Below, one piece after another: positions 46,628 to 56,168 of a stretch of 64,000 nt of DNA. Within the stretch, counting starts at the first letter, position 1. The number at the start of each line of letters is the position of its first letter. The DNA lies in contig OY987263.1 in the NCBI GenBank assembly GCA_963920665.1, positions 45,109,218 through 45,173,217 on the forward strand, given 5' to 3'. The position numbers and the translations under genes were made by a program. This stretch comes from Straminergon stramineum (lineage: Eukaryota; Streptophyta; Bryopsida; Hypnales; Calliergonaceae). The notes below the pieces were generated by a model, which saw nothing but the letters and a program-made list of their open reading frames with translations, searched no databases and was not told the DNA's origin.

Positions 46628-49520
46628 ATGGCTACACCACCAAGAAGGACCAAGGAGGAACGAGACAAGACCCGACTGCAAGCAGGAACCAAACATCGTA
46701 AGCGACTGCATGTTCTACGTAACCCTGCCAAGCTTGCATTCAAGGGGTGGGAGGACGTGCCTGATCCATGGACTTATGATGACTGCACCAATTACATCGA
46801 GTGGTGCCACATTGACAAGGTCTTCCCAGAAGAGCAACACAACTTTCATAGACGCTTCCTGTAGATAACCAAGTAGGATGACCACTGTCTTAATTTTTGA
46901 GATATTTTTAGTAAAATGTGACGGTTTGGGGTGTTATTTGGTGTTTTGTGTTGTCCAAATAGGATGTTAGTCACTGATTTTATTCCAATTGGGGTTGTTT
47001 GATTGTCTAATGGGAGGATTGAGGTTTAAATTCCTAGTTAAGATTCCAATTAGGTGGTTAGTGGTTGAGTGTCTGGCATGTCAGCCGAATTGGATGATGG
47101 CAGTCTGACGAATGGGATCCAAATGGGTGGTTGTGGTGAGGTGGTTGTCAGCCGAGTTGGTAACTGTCTGGCATTGTCTCTTAAGTCCAATTTGTTTGCA
47201 TTTTTCTTTTACTGGCTGTTGAGTGAATTCCAGTGCGTGTCCCAGTCAGTGAGGCTGTGTATGTTTCGTTTTTTTTTGTGTGCTTGTGTGATTTCCCAGT
47301 TGGGAGTTGTGTCTGTGTTAATCCAAGTTTGGATTAGTGTAAGTTTGTGTCCTAGTTGGGATGTATGTGTGCCAGTGTGTGGCGGTGGTGTGTTAATGTG
47401 CAGAAGCATGGAAGTTTTAAATGGAATTATCCAAGTTGGAGATTGATTTGAAGAAGTATTTGTTAAATGTTAAATTTGAGAAAGTCTGTGCTGAAAAGAT
47501 GAATATCATGTTGAGAGCAAAAATTGTGAAACATGCTTGGTTGAAACAGTGAAGAATTATTAAAGCCTAGTTGGAATGTCAAGAGTATTGTAAATTAGAT
47601 TCCAATTAGGAAGGCAATTAGAGTATAAATGATAATTTGCAGTGATAGTTGTGAGAATGTGTGGGATGATCAATCTGCATAACTGATGTTAAAAGTGTAA
47701 ATGGTGATTTACTCACCAATTTGGTATTATAATAAATTTTATTCAGGCCGAATTGTAGTTCTGTATGTATGTGGTCTGTTTGCATGTATGGAGTTTAATT
47801 ACAATTTGATGCTGATGTTTGAGAGTGGTGTTTTTCAAGTCAAGAGCATAGTCTGACAAGTGGGAGAATCTGAATGGAATATTTTAATGAATATATGTGT
47901 TTATTATTTTTATCCAAATTGGTAGTTGTGTATGAGTTATTTAGATGATTAAAAACCAATTTGGAGAGTTCAGTGAGTGGGAAACTAAGAGGAGTTAATT
48001 CCAAGTAGGATTTTATTTAGAAGTGGAATAGTGTGGTTGAGTGAAGTCAATTCCGAGTTGGTGGAAGAAGATTCACTGGTAGATGGGAAGTCTGACATGA
48101 ACCATTTGGTACTTGGAAGCTGAGAAGACCTATTCGGGAAGAAGCAAGTCTGATTTGGAAAAGCTTAAAGGATTAAAGAATAAAGAATTCCAAGTGGGAA
48201 TAAAAGTTATAAAGATAGTCAAAAGAAAAAGCTTAATTAAAGAATTAATAAATTGGGAGCTTTATCTAACCCTTGTGGCCTTTAAGAGTGGAGTGGCAAA
48301 TCTAGTAATTAGTCATATCGCGTGAGGAAAAACATTTGTTTATGTGGTTAAAGAACATATTTCCTATATTATTCTACAATTGCAATGACCTAATAAGAGT
48401 CCATTAGAAATAATCCTATTCAACTAGCCTCCCTAGGAACGAACTTTTACTATTAGCCTTGGGTTTGTTTAATTTAAAACTTAGTACCAAAGCTTATCTA
48501 CACTTCCACAAGGCAAATTTGAAACATTGCCTTGACAATGAGTTCACGAACCGATGCATTGAGGTGTTCCAGGTGTTGTATGATGTCCCGAACGTCACAC
48601 GCAATGAAGTGCATCTTTTCATTGCACGAGGGGTCCATGCGGAGGTGAAGTTGAACAAGAGAGTGGATTGGTCAACTTTGAAGACAATGGGGGAAAATGT
48701 CAAAATTCCTCCCCCAGAGAATGGATTCATTCCAAGGGGGGTAAAAAGATATCCAAAAGGTGGTCTATCGAAAAAAACTACACAGGTTCGCGCACCACGA
48801 AACTATGACACTTCGGACTCATCTACGGACAGCGACTCTGATGGATCTCATGTACCAATTGTAGTCAACCCTAGAACACAACAACAACGTGCTAAAAAGA
48901 GGAGGGCTGCGCGTGCAACTAATGAGGTTTTACCAAAAAATGTTGTGGAGGAACATGTGCCACCTACTGATGAACCAACAATAGGAATTGTTGATGTTAC
49001 AGCTGCTGCAAACCGAATTCAGAGTTTGTTGACCGAAGTGAATGACAAGAATGCGGAATTGCATTCTTTATATGATGATGTCAACAAATTGAGGGAAGAA
49101 ATCAAAGAGAAGGACAACATCATCAATCAACAACAACTTGAGATGGAGGTACTTCGACACACTCTTAAGGCAGCAACATTAACCAATGCTGGTCAGGATC
49201 CACGAGGGGAAGTGCAAGGGCCTTCAAATAATTCTCAAATTCCATTGGAACATACAGAAGTTGGTGCAACAATGGGTACTCAAGAAGATTCATTGTCCTT
49301 CGGAGAATTACCCACGAATGTAGTTGCAGCAATACTAGTTGACCAAAGCACCCAACTGACGAACGCGCTTGCAAACAATTTGAGATTGAAAAATCAATTG
49401 CATACGTTGATGGAGCAATATTACCAATGGAAGATGGCATGCATCTTTAGTGTTGACAGAACTAGGCAAATGGTGGAAGAATTCAAAAAAATAGACAACA
49501 ATTACGGCGCGAACAATTAA
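46628..49520 (+). CDS. Coiled-coil protein, unit 1 (two exons, paralogue of 61,113-62,672)
   Basis: Exon 1 (46,628-46,860) starts with a basic segment ATPPRRTKEERDKTR and contains DPWTYDDCTNYIEWCHIDKV. It stops being open at a GT donor (CCT/GTAGAT). The intron is about 1.62 kb. The acceptor that keeps phase is at 48,484 (ACTTAG/TACC); exon 2 runs to TAA at 49,518. Exon 2 gives KANLKHCLDNEFTNRCIEVF, then VDWSTLKTM, a Ser/Asp-rich stretch, a basic patch (RAKKRRAARA) and a coiled coil near 49,010-49,170. A C-terminal helical region follows. The unit 2 protein shares the same order (WCHIDKLFP, RCIEVYRALYG, VDRMTFKTSK). Joining at 48,485 adds about eight residues relative to the paralogue, so the exact acceptor is uncertain. 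The function is unknown; basic and coiled-coil parts suggest a nuclear or DNA-associated oligomer. Confidence 0.65.
46861..48484 (+). other. Proposed intron of coiled-coil gene
   Basis: This is a GT...AG interval whose phase joins the two exons. The sequence is T/G-rich, with repeats of 'attccaattnggnnggt' type, and has no supported gene. A 125-codon frame at 47,069-47,446 is a composition artefact. Confidence 0.5.
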
Positions 49521-49571
49521 GAGAGGGTTTTTGGTTTGACATCGTGGGCCCTGGTGGATGATCTTTTCAAT

Positions 49572-50573
49572 ATGGATGAAATGACAACCATCAACATTGG
49601 TGGTGGACCAACATCCATCGATTAGTCCAAACATGCTTGGGATTTCAAGAATGCAGTTGGCTCTGCCGTCGACCATCAAGGCAATCCATTACTACTGTGG
49701 CCAAATCCTTCAACCTTTGTGCATGATGGAACTACATGTCCCATTTGTCTTAATCCATTTGGCCCAGAAGGTGGAATGCACCTAGGCACGTGCGAACATT
49801 TGTACCACCCATTCTGCCTAATTAGCTTGATGATTATTTGCCGACGCTGTTCATTGTGCAAGGCTCCTTTCCATGAGCACTTGTATGAGTTGTTTGGATT
49901 AGTTCCCTACATGCCACCGCATTGGGAATTCAATGCTAAAAATGCCCCTGATCATTCTCAAAAGTGGGAAACAGACTTGGTGTGGAGTTGGAAATTGAAC
50001 ATCCATTCGTTGGACAAACAAAACCTTTGTACCGAATGGGGTTGGGAAAGAGATCCAGCTCAAATTGTGGAGGTGTGCCACCACTTGGTTCCACTAAAGG
50101 ACAACTTCAGCGAAGGAAGACGGAATTTCTTCTTCCAATGCTTCAATGGGCATTAGAACGAAGCTGGACAACACTTCCAATTTGGACCTCATCCTCGTGG
50201 ATGGTTATGGGGCGTTGATGGAGTTCGCATTACTGACGACAATGGGATGCGGATGGGGGAAGACATTGGCATGCCAAACCCTACTGAACTTGCACAACTA
50301 TCGGAGTCAGAGTGGCGAGAAACCTTTCGAAATGAAGGGATGGACTATTTGTTAGAACAACATAGCCCGGGAACTCTCCAATGTCTTCAGAGCCTCAAAA
50401 AATCACAAATATTGAGGGCTATATTAGAGGAAGACGGACCAGCAAGGAGAACTCGATCCGCAGTTCGTAGACTTCGTTTCGGCTCAAATGAAGACCTGCC
50501 AGTCCACGCTGGGACACATGACAATGAGGCTGGACCAAGTGGTAGTGCAAGTAGTCCAATGAACATTGACTAA
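49572..50573 (+). pseudogene. RING-H2 finger gene, unit 1, with two in-frame TAG codons
   Basis: From the ATG at 49,572 one frame runs 333 codons to TAA, broken only by TAG at codon 18 (49,623) and codon 195 (50,154). It encodes a complete RING-H2 finger: C56-x2-C59-x14-C74-x-H76-x2-H79-x2-C82-x10-C93-x2-C96. Aromatic-rich sequence with PYMPPHWEFN and GWERDPAQIVEVCHH follows, then FGPHPRGWLWGVDG and a basic, Ser-rich C-terminus. RING-H2 domains usually act as ubiquitin ligases by binding an E2. It follows the coiled-coil gene by 51 bp in the same reading frame, so the two may once have been transcribed together or alternatively joined. Intact zinc ligands with only nonsense changes suggest recent decay or readthrough. 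Confidence 0.7.
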
Positions 50574-50579
50574 GTATAG

Positions 50580-52560
50580 TTTAGAGTGTTCTAGCTAGTG
50601 AGCTTAGGTTTTCTTAGAAGACTTACTTTCCTAGCATTATATAGGCTTATATACTTTCCTACTTTATATTACACTATGCATATGAAATATATATGATTTT
50701 GTTTTGAATGGTTTTGCCCAAATTGACTTCGTTTATTTTTTGCACATACCCATTTGAAACAACTTGTCGACTTCATACATATTAAAATTATTTATACCAT
50801 GAAATGAAATGTCATTGAAATGGAGTAAAATTCATTCCCAATTTCCAATCAATGAATAAAATTAGGGAAGGACCACAAATGTCATTTAATAGGAAAAAAA
50901 CACTTTTGAAATGTCATTAATGCAAAGGAAATAAGGAATGATGGAACCCCCCAAAAAATGGGATGGTAATAGGTACATATTTAATTGCAAAATATTGAAA
51001 TAGGCAAAGGAATGATGGAGAAAAGCAAAAAAATAGGGAAAGAATGATATACCAAAAAATAAATGGCATTGAGTTGGGATAAAATGATCTTGCAAATCAA
51101 GCCCCAAAAAATTAGAATGGGTTTAGGGAATACAAAAATTAAATGCACTTGGGTTGAAATGGAGCAATTTGCTAATCAAGCACAAAAAAATTAGGAAGGG
51201 AATGATCAATGAAAAAAAAATGGCATTGAGTTGGAAATAATTTAGGAAGAGAATAATAATGCCATTTAGTTTTTGTATGACTTGGGATGAAACAATTTTG
51301 CTAATCAAGCAAAAAAAATCAGAAAGGGAATGAATCCTACCAAAAAAATGGCATGGAAGTGTATTGTTATCCGAAGCACCCAAAATGGGGAAAGGTAAAT
51401 GGGAATCATTAAATTGGGATGGAAATAGGTACATATCCAATAAAATGGTTACCAAAAAATGACCATAAAATAAAATTGAAAACTTTAAATTAGGGAAGGA
51501 AGTAAAATGTCTTTGAGTTAGAATAGGATTTAATAAATAAAAAAGTTAGTGAGAAAAATGAAATGTCATTGAATTGGATTAGGATTCAATGGGGATAAAA
51601 TTTAGGTAAGGAAATGAAATGTCATTGAGTTGAAATAGGATTCAAATATTCAATGATAAAAAAAATTAGGTGAAGAAATGTAATGTCATTGAATTGGAAT
51701 AGGATTTAATGATAAGAACATTTAGGGAATGAAATTAAATGTCATTGAATTGGAGTAGGATTCATTTCCAATCAATGACGAAAACTAGGGAAGGGAAAGA
51801 AATGTCAATCCATTGGAATGTAAGTGCATTTTAAATGTTAATAAAAGCAAACAAATGTGAAAGAGATATCAAACAAATCTTATTTTTGATTACCTATTTT
51901 TTCATATGAGAAATGGGAAGTGAATGGAAAGACTCCAATTTGGTACCATAAAAAACATTTATTATTGAGTTGGGATGGAAGAATTTTGCTAATGAGTAAA
52001 AAAAATAGGAAAGGGAATGATGGAATAAAAAAAAGCTTGCTTAAAGTTGGAATAAAAGAGTTTTAGGAATAAATGAAGGAAAAAAAATGGAAAGCAAAAA
52101 AAATAGGAAAGGAAATGACGCAACAAATAAATATTGGCATGGAGTTGGAATAAAAGAGTTTTAGGAATTAATGAAGAAAGAAATGGTGGAACAAAAAACA
52201 GAGGGCAAATAGTTGAAATGGAAGTGTTTAAAGAGTTCATGAAGCCAAAAAGAAAATTGAATGATTTACAAAAAAATTAATGGCATTGAGGTGGGATGGA
52301 AGAGTTTTAGGAATGAAGCCCCCCAAGATAGGAAAGGGAATGATGGAATTAAAAATTCAAGTGACGTATTGAAGGCCTAGAATTTTTTATAACCCCCTAC
52401 TATTTCTTTTATTTTAAACAAAATGAGGTTTTACCCTTTTATCTAGTACACTACATTTCCAAAACATTTCCTAAATATTTCCTCAAAGTGTCCTAAACAC
52501 TTTAGAATTTAGAGTCCTTTTTTTACACCCTAAACTATTTATTGGTTCAAAGTAGTTTGA
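50580..52560. repeat. AT-rich array with AATGTCATTGA(A/G)TTGG words
   Basis: Phrases such as GAAATGTCATTGAATTGG, AATAGGAAAGGGAATGATGG and GCATTGAGTTGGGATGGAAG recur dozens of times with irregular spacing. There is no supported gene. Similar words appear at 54,680-54,730, outside the unit. Confidence 0.6.
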
Positions 52561-52799
52561 AGTGTTGCAAGAAGTAAGGAAAAACATTTCCCACCACAAT
52601 GAAGGGGACATACTCTTCCATGAAGTTTCTTCCAAATCTTAGTCAATGGAGCTCTTTATTTGGCATCTTGCTTTCATTGCCTTGTCGGAATCCAAAAAAA
52701 GTTGTTGAGGCTATAATTAATGGTTCCCCCGCTCCAAAAAAAGGAGGGACTGAAGAATGTTAAAGCCCAAGCGCATTTCAAAGTCCTGCCTCTTGTGCT

Positions 52800-53395
52800 G
52801 GACGAGCACGTCCACGCCCTGGAGTCCGCGCCCTGACTTCAAGTCCGCGCCATGGAGTCCGCGCCCTGGCTTCAAGTCCGTGCCTTGACTTCAAGTCCAC
52901 GCCCTGAAGTCCGCGCCCTGGAGTCCGCGCCCTAACTTCAAATCCACACTATAGAGTCTGTGATTCAACTGCGCTCTCTTCAGTTCCTCCGCCTCTATGA
53001 ATTGTCTGCCCTGAAGTCCGCGCCCTTCGTCCGTGCCCTGACATAACCCATTCAGCAAAAACATTTGTGAGAGAATGCATTCTTGTCTCTCCATGAATAT
53101 GAGGACTCTAAAGAAAGGTGTGACAACATTTAATGTTTCCCTCTTTCCATGAAAAGGGGGGACACCATCTTCCAAGACCATTAAATAGGAAGAAGGAGGG
53201 ATCCCATGCCCAGTGCATCCCCATGTACGCACCTACATTTATGTAGTGGAGTTTCGCCGTGGAGTCCGCGCCTTGAAGTCCGCGCCCTGACTTCAAGTCC
53301 GCGCCTTGGAGTCCGCGCCCTAACTTCAAGTCCCTGCCCTCACTTGGAGTCCCCGCCCTTCAGTCCCCGCCCTTATGATGACGTCCACGCCCTGA
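52800..53395 (-). repeat. Unit 1 right GC-rich array (GTCCGCGCCCT motif)
   Basis: Many copies of GAGTCCGCGCCCTG and ACTTCAAGTCCGCGCC are packed between 52,800 and 52,990 and again between 53,260 and 53,395. A spacer between them contains CTTTCCATGAAAAGGGGGGA, which resembles sequence near 52,600. The motif is the reverse complement of the left array at 44,041-44,120, so the two arrays form inverted subterminal regions. Confidence 0.85.
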
Positions 53396-53465
53396 GTAGC
53401 GCCAACGTAGTGAAGTTCCACCCTCCAACTTCTTGAATTATTCTGACCAAGGGTTTCAAGAGTGC

Positions 53466-53497
53466 AGGGTTTAGGGTTTAGGGTTTAGGGTTTAGGC
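53466..53497 (+). repeat. Interstitial telomere-type repeat (TTTAGGG), about four copies
   Basis: GGGTTTAGGGTTTAGGGTTT is uninterrupted for about four units, immediately after the unit 1 right array. It matches the common plant telomere repeat. Confidence 0.9.
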
Positions 53498-53499
53498 TT

Positions 53500-54566
53500 T
53501 GAGTTAATGGCTTAGGCTTGAATTAAATAACAAATAGATGTAGCAATTACCTTTAGAAAAGAACCCTTCTCATGCATTCAAATCAATATAACTTGTAAGT
53601 TCATGTGAAAATCAATTTCTTATACCAATGATTTGTAATCATGGATTGGCATTCACAATCATTCTACTTCAATTTAACTTGTACGTTCAATTAAGCAATA
53701 GTCCCTTGTACCAACTGCCAGGTAATAAAAAAAACTTGAATTCCTTTACATTTTTTTTTGTTTTTTTAACAAATGGAAAGAACCATTGCATAAAAAGAAA
53801 TACACAACAGGACAAGCCACAAAGGCTAGACAATGAAGAGATATGAGCAAAAACAAACAATCCCTTTATATTTAGAAGAAAATGTAACTTGTAATTTCTC
53901 GTTTCCGAAATAAATTTCTTTTAGTTAATATGCCTCAAATTGAATCCTTTATTATGAATGATGGATTTGAAGAAATAAAACCTATGGGTTCATTAATAAA
54001 ATTCATTCTATCAATTATTCCCAAAACCCTTATACCAAGCATTTTCAAATATTAGTCCCTTCACGTGAATCCAAAAGAATGGAAGATCTAAGCTTCCATT
54101 CAAAAACCATCCCTTGTAGCTATTTTCTTAGAAATGTTTCCCTTCCAAGTTATCCAACCCCCCAAAATGGCATTGACTTCAAATGTAAGTGCTTTGAAAT
54201 TCAATGCCCATAACGAGGGATGGGGTCATCCAAACTTTCGTAAATTTAATTTCAGTATGATTCAAAACTTTAGTTACAAGTTACAATGTTTGAGCCTAAG
54301 GGCCTAAATCCCAAACACAAATACTTGAATTTGATTTTTTGCTAAAATATAATTCTAGCAAAGAAAAACGGGGAGAAAGAAATCCAAGGAAGAGAATTCG
54401 AGGCAAGCAGGGAATCCAAGGGTAGGATCCGATGTAAGGCCCTACAATTCTATTTTATACAAAGTTGGGACCTAAATGGATAGGAATTTTTTTTTAACTA
54501 TTTTCCTTTTTATTAAAGAGTCTTTTGCCCCATGTACCATAAACAAATGGGTTAAATTTTTCTACT
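53500..54566. other. AT-rich spacer between units 1 and 2
   Basis: No gene, array or RNA is recognised. Confidence 0.4.
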
Positions 54567-54847
54567 CAAGATTTAATGCAAAGTATCCATTGTCATTCTT
54601 GATTTTCTAATGCATGTGATGGCCTTTAACTTCATATTTTTTTATTATCTATTGTTTTATGACATGTGAAGAGAATGGAAATGTATTGTAATAAAATTTA
54701 TCATTGAGTTGGAATGGAGTTGGGATGGAGTGACCCTAAAGATTTAATGCAAGGTGTCGATTGCCAATGTTGATTTTCTAATGCATATGATAGCCTTTAT
54801 CCTCAATTTTTTTTCTTACCTACTTTGTGTATATGACATGCAAAGAG
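54567..54847 (+). repeat. Tandem duplication (about 172 bp) interrupted by unit 2 left end
   Basis: GATTTAATGCAAxGTxTC through GACATGxxAAGAG occurs at 54,570-54,673 and again at 54,741-54,847. In the first copy the sequence continues with AATGGAAATG. In the second it is replaced at 54,848 by CAGGGTTGTT. This fixes the boundary of unit 2 and shows what the flank looked like before insertion. Confidence 0.8.
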
Positions 54848-55060
54848 CAGGGTTGTTCTGTCGAACGTGTTTTCGGGTTTGGGTGTCGAGTTGTTCGTCT
54901 GATGTCGCATGTCGTATAAGACGAGTGTCGCATGTACAAGACAAATTTGACAAGCGCGAAATTAGGGTTTAGGATTTTCGGGCAGGGTAGCCAAAATTTT
55001 TATCTTACGTGGCGGGTTGTCAACAGTGACGTGGAAAGCTTTGACCACGTCACCATAGGC
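54848..55060 (+). mobile_element. Unit 2 left terminus (hAT-like end)
   Basis: It starts CAGGGTTGTTCTGTCGAACG at the point where the duplicated flank is broken. CAGGG is a typical hAT end and the start resembles that of unit 1 (CATGGTTGTC). The 8 bp before it are GCAAAGAG, the expected size of an hAT target duplication. No matching right end was found before 64,000, so unit 2 probably extends past the window or its right end is lost. Confidence 0.65.
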
Positions 55061-55315
55061 GACTGCGGGTGGGGCGCGTGCGGGTAAGGTGGGGCGACCG
55101 CGGGTACCAGAATGAGGGCGACTGCGGGTCCTAAATCCAGGGCGACCGCGGGTCCCAAAATGAGGGCGACTGCAGGTCCAAAATCCAGGGCGACTGCGGG
55201 TCCAACTCAGGGCGACTTCGGGTCCAACTCAGGGTGACTGTGGGTCCAACTCAGGGCGACTGAGGGTGTAAAGGCGAACGCGGGTGTAAGGAAAAGGGCG
55301 ATCTTGGCTTTATCC
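55060..55315 (+). repeat. Unit 2 left GC-rich array (GGGCGACTGCGGGT motif)
   Basis: About ten copies of GGGCGACTGCGGGTCC and close variants with 10-20 bp spacers lie just inside the left terminus. The same motif in the same orientation forms the arrays at 59,770-60,235 and 62,905-63,330. Confidence 0.9.
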
Positions 55316-56168
55316 CATACGCAAGGAATTTCTTTTGTTCCATGGATGATAAGAACTTCTAATATACGACATAAATGCAATTGTCCATCTTTGAAAATTG
55401 GGTCCCAATTCCCAAAAGAGAGATCTTACTAAGTCCTCATACCGGAAATGAGTATTTTTGTGAGGGGAAAGGCAAGTACATCACATCACAGAGTTCCATT
55501 GGAGATGATTTTCATACTCACTAGTCCATCCGTTAAAGGTTAAGAGCAACCTCGTGTGCCGTTGCAATTGCAAACATGGATATAACAACCATTTCAATCT
55601 TGCTCATGATTTAGGATCCTTCAGTTTCCATGTGCCATTGCATTCTCCTAAGCCTTAAATTAAGTATTTCACATTCTGTGGTCATTCACTCATTCATAGG
55701 AGCCTCCGAGTTCTACATGTTTTTATTACATATGGTTGGGAATTTCTAATTCAAATTTTCTACTCCTATTGAAGTGTAGAAGCCAATATCGCAATTGGAT
55801 ATAATAATTACACCAAAAATAGATACAAAAACAAGAAAAAAGTAAGGATAATTAGTATTACTGTATTTATAAGTTGTACACTCTAATAGAGTAGTGACCC
55901 AATCTTATAAATGAACTTCTACTTCAATTGTACTTCCATGAACTTTGTTAAGATCTCCACGTCTATACCTGTAGAAGTCCACACTAAAGACATTGAACAA
56001 AACTTTGTAATTCTAACACTATCATGCTTTCATACTAAAGTAGATACTACACAAAACTCATCTATAGGCTATTTGTCTATGAACTTAAGCTAGAAAACTT
56101 CAACACACCAAAATTATGCAAAAGCATTACATTACCACTTCACTACCTCTAAACCTATATTTATAAAG

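Noticed and set aside
47069..47446. 125-codon plus-strand frame with Cys/Val-rich composition
   Set aside because: It lies in the proposed intron, in T/G-rich low-complexity sequence, and has no paralogue in the window.
41381..50573. A non-standard genetic code with TAG as glutamine
   Set aside because: Some internal stops in the same region are TGA or TAA, frameshifts and an element insertion show real decay, and methylation-driven mutation explains TAG more simply; not fully excluded.
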